A stretch of DNA of 8,667 nucleotides, from contig JAISSE010000250.1 in the NCBI GenBank assembly GCA_031273285.1, forward strand, positions 1 to 8,667, in the 5' to 3' direction. The DNA comes from Prevotellaceae bacterium. GTDB lineage: Bacteria; Bacteroidota; Bacteroidia; Bacteroidales; UBA932. Shown here in pieces: positions 1-7,261 of the stretch (its first letter is position 1; each line of letters starts with the position of its first letter). Below the pieces are notes generated by a model. The model made no database searches and was not told the DNA's origin. It saw only the letters and a program-made list of their open reading frames with translations. The position numbers and the translations under genes were made by a program.

Positions 1-363
1 GTCCTTGTCCCAATCGTCGGCGGTCGTTTTCCCTAAATAATTCTTGATGTCGGTACGAGCGTTCGAAGGAATTTGCAGGTCAAAGAAATCGCTTCTGTAA
101 GACCACAAATCCTTATAAAATCCCGTATTGAAAAGAATATCTTTCCTGGGAAAAATCAACAAGTCGTTATGTACTCCACTGCTAAAGCCGAAAACAGTTA
201 CATCGAACTTGTATTTGCTTCCGGCAAGAGATGCCGGATTCAGTTTACCCGCAGTAACTCCCGAATAGGGGCTACTGATAAAAGGCGAAAATTCCTGCGC
301 ATCTGCTTTGTAAAAACCAAATGCACAAAACATAAACAGTAATCCTAATACCTTTTTCTTCAT
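1..363 (-). CDS. N-terminal fragment of a secreted, probably outer-membrane protein (DUF5723-like), cut by the window edge
   Basis: The minus-strand frame from the ATG at 363-361 stays open for 121 codons and runs off the window at position 1, so the C-terminus is missing. The first 22 residues form a clear Sec signal peptide: MKKK, a hydrophobic core, then ADA before Gln23, a typical signal peptidase I site followed by the Gln common in Bacteroidota. The mature start contains a Gly-x-x-Asn-Pro-Ala stretch (NPA near residues 41-43) followed by KYKFDVTVFGF. That resembles the start of Bacteroidota DUF5723-type proteins and, more loosely, PorP/FadL-like barrel proteins. By inference it is an outer-membrane beta-barrel or periplasmic protein; its function is unknown. 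It has its own promoter-like site upstream and is separated by 176 nt from the yfcE-like gene, so it is probably a separate unit. The family assignment is from memory of the N-terminal pattern and is only moderately secure. Confidence 0.72.
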   Translation of the reverse strand, partial: MKKKVLGLLFMFCAFGFYKADAQEFSPFISSPYSGVTAGKLNPASLAGSKYKFDVTVFGFSSGVHNDLLIFPRKDILFNTGFYKDLWSYRSDFFDLQIPSNARTDIKNYLGKTTADDWDKD

Positions 364-465
364 AATAATTGTAGTTTAATAATATATAAAAACTTTTAAA
401 TTTCCTAATCCTAAGTTAACCGATTTTAACCAAATTTTCGCAAAAAACATTAACAATAATCGGTG

Positions 466-494
466 CAAAGATAAACAAAAAAATTAATCGACAA
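466..494 (-). promoter_or_regulatory. Bacteroidota-type promoter for the truncated secreted-protein gene
   Basis: On the minus strand, positions 473-466 read TATCTTTG, an exact match to the Bacteroidota -7 consensus TAnnTTTG. A TTG lies at 494-492, 18 nt further upstream, which fits the -33 element (usually about 19-21 nt away). It sits in a strongly AT-rich gap and would give a 5' leader of roughly 95 nt before the ATG at 363. The transcription start itself is inferred. Confidence 0.5.
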
Positions 495-539
495 CACATC
501 CGCAAAATTTTTTTTTCGAAAAAACGTTAAATTCATCGT

Positions 540-1025
540 TTATTTATCCCATTCGCCTACTTCCATCCCTTCGATTTCTTCTCCTTTAATATTGAATCTC
601 AAGGCTGTACGCACTCTGTGAAAACCGCTTATCCCTGCCGCTCCGGGATTCATAAATAATAACTCATTTTTTTTGTCGTACATGATTTTTAGAATGTGAG
701 AGTGCCCTCCGACCAGTATTTTCGGTTTTTTTTGCAAAAAATCCCCGCTGTTCGCCGAATATTTTCCCGGATACCCTACGATATGGGAAATAATGATGCC
801 GAGATTTTCTCTCCGCAACTCCAAAACCCTCGGATAGACCACTCTTGTTTCCGCATCGTCGATGTTTCCGTGTACGGCATACAGAGGTTTAAATTCGGCA
901 ATTTCATCAGCAACTTTCAAAGAACCTATATCTCCGGCGTGCCAGATTTCGTCCACGTTTTCGAGAAACCGTCTAAGTTTGTAGTCGAAAAAACCGTGAG
1001 TATCCGATATAACGCCTATTTTCAT
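540..1025 (-). CDS. YfcE/MJ0936-type metallophosphoesterase
   Basis: This 161-residue protein has the complete metal-binding motif set of small calcineurin-like phosphodiesterases: D8-x-H10 in SDTHG, G31-D32 in HAGD, G53-N54 in HGNIDD, H81 after IIIS, and G107-H108-S-H110. The NPGAAG turn near residues 126-131 is also usual for the YfcE group. The length is normal for the family, which acts on phosphodiester bonds with Mn or similar divalent metals in the cytoplasm; the physiological substrate is generally not known. The ATG at 1025 directly precedes the first conserved strand (KIGVISDTH), so the start is well fixed. The gene begins 28 nt after the stop of the lipoprotein gene and is the last member of the T9SS protein-hisS-lipoprotein unit. 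No convincing intrinsic terminator follows: a T/A-rich inverted repeat at 511-524 lacks a stable GC stem. Confidence 0.9.
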   Translation of the reverse strand: MKIGVISDTHGFFDYKLRRFLENVDEIWHAGDIGSLKVADEIAEFKPLYAVHGNIDDAETRVVYPRVLELRRENLGIIISHIVGYPGKYSANSGDFLQKKPKILVGGHSHILKIMYDKKNELLFMNPGAAGISGFHRVRTALRFNIKGEEIEGMEVGEWDK

Positions 1026-1053
1026 TTATTTGCCCGACACCTTTGTCTTCAAT

Positions 1054-1587
1054 TTACTGTTCTTCGGCAGAAAAGGACAATTTGACCTCTCCCTTAACAA
1101 AGTTAAGTATCGAATTTATCAAAGACTCGTCATATCCATATTTCGGTTTGAGTAATTCAACTCTCACCATCTCTTTGATTTCTGCATCACCTGCCGTTAA
1201 GGTCAATGTCTTTTTATCATCCGAGAGATTCGTTGAAAACTTTATAAAACCGTCAAAAGTCAGATAATTACCTGCTATCGCATAGGTTTTGGGAGCCGGA
1301 GCCGTAGAATTGCCTCTTTTTATTGTGCACGACAAATCTTCGTTGAAGAGATACTTGTCCCCTCTGTGAAATAAGAACTTCAAGCTGTCGTTCATCTTTT
1401 GCTGCTGCTCCGCGGCGCCGGTAATAGTAATGCCGATTACAGGCTCTGCGGATATGGACCAGTTTCCCACAATATCAGCTTTTGTGGCGGGACTCACTTG
1501 GTTTTTGTCATCCTTGGAACAGGATAACAAACAGGTGCTTATCGCAAGCACACTAAATACGTTAAATACTAACTTTCTCATTGACAT
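1054..1587 (-). CDS. Small lipoprotein with a surface-export signal, lipocalin-like
   Basis: The 177-residue product begins with a lipoprotein signal peptide ending in the lipobox L20-L21-S22-C23. The residues after the cysteine, SKDD, match the acidic lipoprotein export signal known in Bacteroidota (a Lys/Gln plus Asp/Glu run at +2 to +5), so the mature lipoprotein is inferred to reach the cell surface. From about residue 39 there is an IVGNW start followed by alternating polar and hydrophobic beta-strand segments (AGNYLTFDG, KKTLTLTAGD), reminiscent of the small lipocalin-like domains common in Bacteroidota lipoproteins. I do not recognise a specific family and no catalytic motif is visible. 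Met1 or Met3 could be the start; both give the same lipobox. It lies 20 nt after the hisS stop and 28 nt before the yfcE-like gene, in the same direction, so it is probably co-transcribed. Confidence 0.82.
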   Translation of the reverse strand: MSMRKLVFNVFSVLAISTCLLSCSKDDKNQVSPATKADIVGNWSISAEPVIGITITGAAEQQQKMNDSLKFLFHRGDKYLFNEDLSCTIKRGNSTAPAPKTYAIAGNYLTFDGFIKFSTNLSDDKKTLTLTAGDAEIKEMVRVELLKPKYGYDESLINSILNFVKGEVKLSFSAEEQ

Positions 1588-1607
1588 TAATTTATTTTAA
1601 TTATTTA

Positions 1608-2963
1608 TTACTTTAATTCTTCCAATAATTGCGGCAAAGGTAATTCTTTTTGTGATTTGTTGTTCATATTTTTCAATAAAAAAATTTCTGTCTCCATTTC
1701 TGCCTGACCTGCAATGACTACGAACGGGATATTTCTTTTATCGGCATATTCCATTTGCCTTTTTAGCTTTGCCTGTTCCGGATATATTTCCGCCGCAATG
1801 CCTTTGCCGCGGACTTCCTGCAATGCCCGCAGGCAGTAAATCTCCTCTTTTGCGCCCATGTTTACGAACAGTACGCGGGTCGTTTCCAGTGAGTTTTGGG
1901 GAAAAAGATTTTTTTCGGCAAGCACGTCGTAAATACGGTCGGCGCCAAAAGATATTCCCGCTCCCGACACGTTTTTCAATCCGAATATGCCGGTCAGATT
2001 GTCATAACGTCCTCCTCCGCAAATGCTTCCAATATCCGCATTCTGCGCCTTGACTTCAATAATCGCGCCGGTGTAGTAATTCAGTCCCCGCGCAAGCGAA
2101 AGATCCAGTTCCACTGTTGCGGAGATATTTAACCGGTCGGCATAACCGAATATTGTCCGGAGTTCGGCGATTCCGCGCATACCCGTTTCGGATTCGGACA
2201 GGATTTCTTCCATCCTGCTCAATTTTTCTTCGTTTGTGCCCGACAGAGATAAAACGGGTTCCAGAATTTTTATCTGTTCGTCGGAAATTCCCTTGCCGAC
2301 AAGTTCTTTTTTTACGGCGTCCAGACCTGTTTTTTCGATTTTGTCAATTGCGACGGTGATGTCGGTCAGGCGGTCGCTTTGCCCCATTATTTCGGCTATT
2401 CCGCCCAGTATTTTCCTGTTGTTCAGCTTGATTGTTACCTCAATGCCGAGTTCGGAAAACACCGCATCAATTATCTGCAACAGTTCCGCTTCATTCAGCA
2501 GCGAATCGCTTCCGATAACGTCGGCGTCGCACTGAAAAAACTCTCTGTATCGTCCTTTCTGCGGACGGTCGGCACGCCAGACAGGCTGTATCTGATACCG
2601 TTTGAACGGCAGGACAATATCGTTTCTGTGCTGAACGACATAACGCGCAAACGGCACCGTGAGGTCATATCGAAGTCCTTTTTCGCTTATCCGGTTCGTC
2701 AGCGGCGGAATTTTATCTTCGGACAGGAGTTCCGAAGGTACATCCCGTAAAAAATTGCCGGAATTCAAGACTTTGAACAGCAGTTTGTCGCCTTCTTCCC
2801 CATATTTTCCCGTCAGGGTGGATAAATTTTCCATCGCCGGAGTTTCAACAGGCTGATATCCGTAGAGTTTAAATATTTTTTTAACCGTGTCGAAGATATA
2901 ATTCCGCTTCGCCATCTCTGCCGGCGAAAAATCACGTGTGCCTTTTGGTATTGATATGTTCAT
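1608..2963 (-). CDS. hisS: Histidyl-tRNA synthetase
   Basis: HisS charges tRNA-His with histidine using ATP in the cytoplasm. The 451-residue protein shows the class II architecture. An N-terminal KGTRDF segment (7-12) leads into motif 1, followed by the substrate-binding stretch [11 protein letters not shown] (99-109). Motif 2 spans about 121-148 ([21 protein letters not shown]). The HisRS-specific signature ARGLNYYTG lies at 291-299, GGGRYDNL at 316-323, and motif 3 at 337-344 (ISFGADRI). The C-terminal anticodon-binding domain runs from about 363 to the end. The insertion domain between motifs 2 and 3 (about 170-280) is present and the length is normal. The ATG at 2963 starts just before the conserved IPKGTRDF segment. 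The gene begins only 1 nt after the stop of the upstream T9SS-protein gene, so translation of the two is probably coupled, an unusual partner for an essential synthetase. Confidence 0.97.
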   Translation of the reverse strand: MNISIPKGTRDFSPAEMAKRNYIFDTVKKIFKLYGYQPVETPAMENLSTLTGKYGEEGDKLLFKVLNSGNFLRDVPSELLSEDKIPPLTNRISEKGLRYDLTVPFARYVVQHRNDIVLPFKRYQIQPVWRADRPQKGRYREFFQCDADVIGSDSLLNEAELLQIIDAVFSELGIEVTIKLNNRKILGGIAEIMGQSDRLTDITVAIDKIEKTGLDAVKKELVGKGISDEQIKILEPVLSLSGTNEEKLSRMEEILSESETGMRGIAELRTIFGYADRLNISATVELDLSLARGLNYYTGAIIEVKAQNADIGSICGGGRYDNLTGIFGLKNVSGAGISFGADRIYDVLAEKNLFPQNSLETTRVLFVNMGAKEEIYCLRALQEVRGKGIAAEIYPEQAKLKRQMEYADKRNIPFVVIAGQAEMETEIFLLKNMNNKSQKELPLPQLLEELK

Positions 2964-2964
2964 T

Positions 2965-4404
2965 CTAATTTCCTCTGAATAAATGTAATACTCCCGAATA
3001 ACTTTTTCCCGAATAGGATTTGTCGTCCCAGCCTTCGCCGCTTATTATATAATAGTATACCCCCGACGAACAGTCGGAGCCGTTACCGTTCATTTTTCCG
3101 TTCCATCCTTCCCAGGTCGATACATCGCCTTTATATTTATATACAAGGGTACTGTTGCGGGTAACTATTTTCAAGTCCATTGTGCGCATTGACACCGGTT
3201 CCTGACCTTTAACAAAGATGAAAAAATCATTGTTTCCGTCTCCGTTGGGAGTGAATGCATTAGGCAGACTTTCGGGAGAAAAGACGGATTTTGCCACATC
3301 TATGTCTTTTCGTTTTCCGCCGGCGTCCAGGGCATAACTGCTGTGACGACAGCCTGTCCGGGTATTTTCCACCGTCAGCTTGACGGGATATTTGCCCGGC
3401 TTGTAGCTGATTTCATCAGTGATATGTTCGGTGTAGTATCGCCATAAGGTATCGTTTTGAAGGAAATTGACAGTCTGGTCGTTCCATCCTGTCCACTCGA
3501 ATTTGTCCGCGTTTATACTCTTGTTTTCCAGTTTCATGCGCCATAAAGCCTCACCGCTGAGGTCGGTCGCGGGGGCAAAAACTCCGTAATCGTCCGGAAC
3601 AAGCACATCAAAAGCCGCATACAAACCCATTGCGGGTATCGGTGCGGTTTTATATTCCGCCGTTACATTGCCGAATATGTTGGTGATTTTCACCGAATAG
3701 CGCGCCTCCCTGAACGGCGCCGACAGCCCGGGTACAAGGGGTCTGTCCGCTTCCGAGGGTTCGTTAGCCGACGATATTCTGGTAAACATTGAGTTGGATC
3801 TTCTTTTCCATGACTGCGGGACATTGGGCAGCCCTTCGTAGATATTCGTCTCCGTATCCCATTCGACTGTGTAACTGTTGCCTATATATCTTGCCCGCAC
3901 ATTGTTCAAATCGCAGAAATCGAAATAGTCATAAGCGGAAAAATTATTCCTGTTGGAGAAAGCATGAGCCGTAAGTTGCAGGTATTCGCAATTTTGCGTG
4001 TATGAAACGGAATCAATGGCAATGATGTCGTAAAACACCCACGCTCTGAATGTATCCGCTATTTCCGGCGTTTGTATCACAACCATATATCCTCCCTCGG
4101 AGAAGAGAGTTACAATTGATTCTGTGGTATTTAGGTCTATTCTGAAAGGCACGGTGTCGATTGTCTGAGTCAAATTATCGAAATAGTGCCAGTTGAAATC
4201 GGCGGGATTATCGTCCGGACTTTTCGCTTTCAGTGTCATTGGATTGGTATTCGACGAAAAATATGCGAAGATAAATGTGGAGTCGTTAACATCCGGATTG
4301 TATGTTACAGTTGCATAATTCGCCCCCGGATTTACTATCTGGGCATATGCAGCGCAGTTGAACAGAACCGCCGATATAACAAGTATATATTTTAACTTTT
4401 TCAT
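2965..4404 (-). CDS. Secreted protein with PKD/Ig-like region and T9SS type-B (gliding-motility-associated) C-terminal sorting domain
   Basis: The frame is open from an ATG at 4431, but I choose the ATG at 4404. It gives an ideal signal peptide (MKKLKY, hydrophobic core, cleavage AYA|Q after residue 21), and the first ATG would lie within the -7 promoter element. The 479-residue product has a beta-rich N-terminal half without recognised motifs. A PKD/Ig-like segment follows at about 255-350, where [13 protein letters not shown] is the typical last-strand pattern. The C-terminal domain starts at about residue 380: [16 protein letters not shown], later [12 protein letters not shown] and SSGVYYYI, ending in GVLHLFRGN. 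This is the CHU_C/TIGR04131-type domain that directs proteins through the type IX secretion system to the surface or medium. No catalytic motif is visible, so an adhesin or structural role is only a guess. It is the first gene of the hisS unit, ending 1 nt before the hisS ATG. Confidence 0.9.
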   Translation of the reverse strand: MKKLKYILVISAVLFNCAAYAQIVNPGANYATVTYNPDVNDSTFIFAYFSSNTNPMTLKAKSPDDNPADFNWHYFDNLTQTIDTVPFRIDLNTTESIVTLFSEGGYMVVIQTPEIADTFRAWVFYDIIAIDSVSYTQNCEYLQLTAHAFSNRNNFSAYDYFDFCDLNNVRARYIGNSYTVEWDTETNIYEGLPNVPQSWKRRSNSMFTRISSANEPSEADRPLVPGLSAPFREARYSVKITNIFGNVTAEYKTAPIPAMGLYAAFDVLVPDDYGVFAPATDLSGEALWRMKLENKSINADKFEWTGWNDQTVNFLQNDTLWRYYTEHITDEISYKPGKYPVKLTVENTRTGCRHSSYALDAGGKRKDIDVAKSVFSPESLPNAFTPNGDGNNDFFIFVKGQEPVSMRTMDLKIVTRNSTLVYKYKGDVSTWEGWNGKMNGNGSDCSSGVYYYIISGEGWDDKSYSGKSYSGVLHLFRGN

Positions 4405-4428
4405 CACGAAACACGAATATATATTCCG

Positions 4429-4436
4429 CAAAATTA
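4429..4436 (-). promoter_or_regulatory. -7 promoter element of the T9SS protein-hisS operon
   Basis: The minus strand reads TAATTTTG from 4436 to 4429, an exact TAnnTTTG match. A start of transcription about 5-8 nt downstream would leave a leader of roughly 20 nt before the ATG at 4404 and would exclude the ATG at 4431. No good TTG -33 element is visible at the expected distance (about 4455-4460 gives only TTCG), so support is partial. Confidence 0.42.
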
Positions 4437-4614
4437 TATTATTTTTCCCATTATGCGAATAATATTATGTAAAATGCTGTATTTCACGATATATATGCGG
4501 ACTGATACGGCACGGTCTTCGTTGTGCGGAGGGTGCATTTGACTGCGTCGAACTCCCGAAGTACGAAGTCGAACTTATGTTTCGTAATTATATAATTGTC
4601 GCCGGCAACCGCGA
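4437..4614. other. Intergenic segment between the acyl-CoA reductase gene and the T9SS-protein gene; contains a GC-richer patch
   Basis: The part next to the promoter (about 4437-4497) is AT-rich as expected. Positions about 4498-4580 are noticeably richer in G+C and contain a direct repeat of GTCGAACT at 4547-4554 and 4568-4575. On the minus strand this patch is free of stops in a frame shifted by one relative to the end of the upstream gene, but the frame has no start of its own. I see no RNA gene, no clear hairpin-plus-T-tract terminator and no known motif. It may be a dispersed intergenic repeat or a decayed gene end; neither can be shown from this window. Confidence 0.35.
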
Positions 4615-5670
4615 TTACAGGTTTCGTTTTCGTGCCGATACGGAAACAAGAAATTCCATCGTGTCTATTCCGTCAGCATAGTCGGTAAGTTCAGGCTGTT
4701 GAGTGTATCCGAAAGGTATGGCATTTTCGATGCCCCCGACCTTCGACACAACGCACTGTATGCTGTCTTTCTGTTCGGACAGAAAATCTTTTACCCGCTC
4801 AATATCTTCATATTCGGCACAGTTGATTGCGGCAATAGCCGAAAACGCGAGACTGTCTTTTCGGATTATCACAAAACCGTTGGTCAGATAATTTTCTCCG
4901 GCAAGTTCGGCGATTGCCTTCCGGTAACGGAAACAGTCGCTATATCCCTGATGATTCAAAACATACGAGTGTTTTTTTATCGCCTCGAAAAACAGATTCC
5001 ATTCATAATTTTGGGGGACAAAAATATTGGAAACGTTCCGGCATCCCAGACCGAAATAATCGAACATATCATGTCCCAAAGCCTCCAGTTCGGAGGGCGT
5101 TTCGTTGCCGTCGAGCACTGCCAGGCTGTAGCGGTTCTTCCGAATCAGCTGCGGTATGTCCCTGTATTCCATGCGAAAATATCGTGCGGAGTTATTGCTT
5201 CCGGCAGCTATAACCGCGTCGATATTCTGCGGTTTGGCATCCGTAAAAAGTATGCGCTCCGTCAAAAGCGGAAATTTATCCGACAGTATTCCGCAGAGGG
5301 CTTTTATCAGGTATCTGTCTTTTGACGAGGATTTTATCACTGCAATATTTCCGGACAACAGGACGCACAAAAAATCATGAAAACCGACCAGCGGAATATT
5401 TCCCGCCATTATCAGACCTGCTCGCAACGGGTCGCAACGATTGAAAGAATAATGACTTATCAGGTCGTTCAGTTTTTTGCCGTCCAGCATTTTGTCTGCA
5501 ACGGCAGCCAGCGCTTCTTTCACATTTTGTTCTGTAAACCAGTAATTTTCGGCGCATGAACGGACTATGGCTCTTTCAATTGCCGGGCTGCTTTTTTTTC
5601 CGTCGAGAAAATCCGTAATCGTCTCGCCCAGATACGAAAGCGTTTCCGTGATATATTCTTTTTCAATCAT
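4615..5670 (-). CDS. Acyl-CoA reductase, LuxC family (aldehyde dehydrogenase-like)
   Basis: The 351-residue protein matches the LuxC/acyl-CoA reductase family, in which an acyl thioester is reduced to the aldehyde with NAD(P)H through an acyl-enzyme on a catalytic cysteine. Visible landmarks are the nucleotide-binding-type AGNIPLVGFHD (89-99), VIKSSSKD (112-118), GSNNSARYF (157-165), the probable catalytic Cys210 in YFGLGCRNVSN, and the characteristic end DYADGIDTMEFL (330-341). Cytoplasmic location is expected, as there is no signal peptide. Its ATG overlaps the mqnB stop as ATGA, so the two are translationally coupled. No LuxE (acyl-protein synthetase) or LuxD partner is in the window, and bioluminescence is not implied; a role in fatty aldehyde or other acyl metabolism is inference. 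The substrate cannot be told from the sequence. Confidence 0.88.
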   Translation of the reverse strand: MIEKEYITETLSYLGETITDFLDGKKSSPAIERAIVRSCAENYWFTEQNVKEALAAVADKMLDGKKLNDLISHYSFNRCDPLRAGLIMAGNIPLVGFHDFLCVLLSGNIAVIKSSSKDRYLIKALCGILSDKFPLLTERILFTDAKPQNIDAVIAAGSNNSARYFRMEYRDIPQLIRKNRYSLAVLDGNETPSELEALGHDMFDYFGLGCRNVSNIFVPQNYEWNLFFEAIKKHSYVLNHQGYSDCFRYRKAIAELAGENYLTNGFVIIRKDSLAFSAIAAINCAEYEDIERVKDFLSEQKDSIQCVVSKVGGIENAIPFGYTQQPELTDYADGIDTMEFLVSVSARKRNL

Positions 5671-6293
5671 ATATTTGCCAGATACGAATTAATTTTATCG
5701 GACAGGTTTTTGATGGCTAACGGGATGTTCCACCTGCTTTTATCTCTCGGTTCGACCATGTTGGATATCGAACGTATTTCGGCAAAAGGAAGATGCTCGC
5801 GAAGGCAGACATAGAAGAAAGCGGCTCCTTCCATTGTTTCGATATCCGGCGAAAACTTGTCCTTCATCCTTTTGATTAAAGTCTCCTCGCCCGAAACGGT
5901 GTTGTTTGTAACTCCCCTGACCGGTGTCGCCGACAGGTCGCGGGCAACTTTTTCCGCGTTTTCCGACATCAAAATCCCGTTTTTGAACGGAAACGTATCG
6001 GCAGAGATTATATTTTCCTCGAAACAGGTAAAAAAGCCGTTTTGTGCGGCAACTCCGAAATCGCCGAAAATCTCCGAACATACCGTAACAACCTGACCTA
6101 CGGATAATTTTTCCGAAAAACTGCCTGCGATACCGATGTTTAACACCAAATCGTACCTGTCCCTGCTCAGGAGTTTGGTGAGATTGTATACTGTGGAGGC
6201 GATGCCCGTTCCCGTGTCGGCAACGGTAACATTATCCGCACTGTCGATAAATTGCAGTTCCTGCGGTGTCGCGGCGGTCAGAAGGATTTTCAT
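5667..6293 (-). CDS. mqnB: Futalosine hydrolase (MTA/SAH nucleosidase-like)
   Basis: MqnB cleaves futalosine to dehypoxanthine futalosine and hypoxanthine in the futalosine pathway of menaquinone synthesis. The 208-residue protein has the nucleoside phosphorylase/hydrolase fold signatures: an N-terminal KILLTAATPQEL with Glu12 at the position of the MTAN catalytic acid, GTGI (28-31), LNIGIAGSF (51-59), VTNNTVSGEE (128-137), and the ribose-binding ETMEGAAFFY (152-161). The final part, SISNMVEPRDKSRWNI (175-190), is the stretch that separates futalosine hydrolases from MTA/SAH nucleosidases, which have a SDxA-type end here. Length is normal. It starts 1 nt after the exonuclease stop and overlaps the acyl-CoA reductase start by 4 nt. 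It suggests that the host makes menaquinone by the futalosine route, although mqnA, mqnC and mqnD are not in the window. Confidence 0.9.
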   Translation of the reverse strand: MKILLTAATPQELQFIDSADNVTVADTGTGIASTVYNLTKLLSRDRYDLVLNIGIAGSFSEKLSVGQVVTVCSEIFGDFGVAAQNGFFTCFEENIISADTFPFKNGILMSENAEKVARDLSATPVRGVTNNTVSGEETLIKRMKDKFSPDIETMEGAAFFYVCLREHLPFAEIRSISNMVEPRDKSRWNIPLAIKNLSDKINSYLANI

Positions 6294-6294
6294 T

Positions 6295-7065
6295 TCACAG
6301 ATATTCGACCATACTCGAACGTATTTCCGACAAAACCCTCTTGGTATCCAGTGTAAATTCTCCGTTCATTATCCATGAATAATATGTCGGTTCAATTGCG
6401 AATATTTCTCTCACTTTCCGACCTTTATATTTGCCGAAATTGAAAACCGGCTCGTCGTCCTTGTCGGCAATAATTCTGGCGGCATAATCAAAATTGCGCG
6501 TATTTACGGAAAATTCCGACAAGAATTTCACATTGTTTTGCAGTTCGGGATAACGGTCCAGCTGCGACTGCAAGACCTCGTAAGTGGCTTTTGTGTCGGC
6601 TTCCGCATTGTGCGCGTTTTCCAAAGTCCTGTTACAGTAAAATTTGTAGGCGGCAACGAGTGTCCGCTGTTCCATGTTGTGGAAAATATTCTGCACGTCG
6701 ACGACTTTTCTGTTATGAAGATTGACATTCAGCCCTGCGCGAAGAAATTCTTCTCCCAAAAGCGGTATGTCGAATTTGAAGACGTTGTAACCCGCCAAAT
6801 CGCACCCTTCGATGAAAAGCGCCAGACTTTTCGCAATTTCCCTGAATTTGGGACAGTCTTTCACGTCTTCATCGGTAATCCCGTGAATTTTAGTCGCCTC
6901 TTCGGGTATCGGGATTTCGGGATTTATCCTTCGCGTTTTAAATTCTTCATCCCCGTTGGGGAATATTTTAATGATTGATATCTCGACAATACGGTCGGAA
7001 ACCAAACTCAGACCGGTCGCTTCGAGGTCAAAAACAATAATCGGATTCTCTAAATTTAACTTCAT
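6295..7065 (-). CDS. DEDDh-family 3'-5' exonuclease with ExoX-like C-terminal domain
   Basis: The 256-residue protein carries the DnaQ-type exonuclease fold with all five active-site residues of the DEDDh group: D13 and E15 in VFDLEATGL, D99 in GYNVFKFDIPLL, H152 and D157 in AHNAEADTKAT. HGITDEDV (61-68) is a further family landmark. After a linker, residues about 207-250 (VFNFGKYKGRKVREIF...YYSWIMNGEF) match the small FGKYKG domain found at the C-terminus of ExoX-like exonucleases and in DUF3820 proteins. It probably removes nucleotides from DNA 3' ends in repair or recombination; it lacks the other parts of DNA polymerase III, so a true replicative epsilon subunit role is uncertain. It is the first gene of the exonuclease-mqnB-acyl-CoA reductase operon and ends 1 nt before mqnB. 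The ATG at 7065 follows a promoter-like -7 site by about 23 nt. Confidence 0.92.
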   Translation of the reverse strand: MKLNLENPIIVFDLEATGLSLVSDRIVEISIIKIFPNGDEEFKTRRINPEIPIPEEATKIHGITDEDVKDCPKFREIAKSLALFIEGCDLAGYNVFKFDIPLLGEEFLRAGLNVNLHNRKVVDVQNIFHNMEQRTLVAAYKFYCNRTLENAHNAEADTKATYEVLQSQLDRYPELQNNVKFLSEFSVNTRNFDYAARIIADKDDEPVFNFGKYKGRKVREIFAIEPTYYSWIMNGEFTLDTKRVLSEIRSSMVEYL

Positions 7066-7088
7066 CTGCTGATTTTAATATAATTCGG

Positions 7089-7096
7089 CAAAGATA
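7089..7096 (-). promoter_or_regulatory. -7 promoter element of the exonuclease-mqnB-acyl-CoA reductase operon
   Basis: The minus strand reads TATCTTTG from 7096 to 7089, identical to the -7 element upstream of the truncated gene at the left edge, and fits TAnnTTTG. The leader to the ATG at 7065 would be short (about 20 nt). The -33 position falls inside the heptamer array at 7107-7134 and holds no TTG on the minus strand, only TTT/TTC. Confidence 0.45.
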
Positions 7097-7106
7097 TGAA
7101 AATAAA

Positions 7107-7134
7107 TTTGAAATTTGAAAATTGAAAATTGAAA
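7107..7134. repeat. Tandem heptamer array, four copies of WTTGAAA
   Basis: Four uninterrupted 7-bp units begin at 7107, 7114, 7121 and 7128: TTTGAAA, TTTGAAA, ATTGAAA, ATTGAAA. The array starts about 10 nt upstream of the exonuclease -7 element and covers its -33 position. Such short arrays can change copy number by slippage, so a regulatory effect is possible but not shown. Confidence 0.75.
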
Positions 7135-7200
7135 ATGTTGTTAAACAATGATTTCACAGGGCGTAGGGGACGCTGAAAAAAAACCGGAATAACTGAAATA

Positions 7201-7221
7201 ATTGAGAATTGAGAATTGAAA
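7201..7221. repeat. Tandem heptamer array, three copies of ATTGARA
   Basis: Three contiguous units, ATTGAGA, ATTGAGA and ATTGAAA, begin at 7201, 7208 and 7215. They share the ATTGAAA core of the array at 7107-7134, from which they are separated by 66 nt, so the two arrays probably have a common origin. Confidence 0.7.
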
Positions 7222-7261
7222 CACCGCTGACAAAAAAATAAATTCGGATACGCAAGAGGAT

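Noticed and set aside
73..342. 89-codon open frame on the plus strand
   Set aside because: It is the antisense of the truncated secreted-protein gene, whose signal peptide, promoter and NPA-type motif clearly identify the minus strand as coding.
508..524. Possible intrinsic terminator after the yfcE-like gene
   Set aside because: The inverted repeat is only T and A around CG, with a two-base loop and no GC stem, so it would not form a stable terminator hairpin.
4587..4598. Palindrome AATTATATAATT after the acyl-CoA reductase gene
   Set aside because: It is AT-only and lacks a T-tract in the right place; such palindromes are expected by chance in AT-rich intergenic DNA.
4699..5325. 208-codon open frame on the plus strand
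   Set aside because: Despite its length it lies entirely antisense to the acyl-CoA reductase gene, which has family motifs and a catalytic cysteine. The plus-strand product shows no recognisable domain.
6538..6978. 146-codon open frame on the plus strand
   Set aside because: It is antisense to the exonuclease gene, whose five active-site residues are intact; the plus-strand translation has no family signal.
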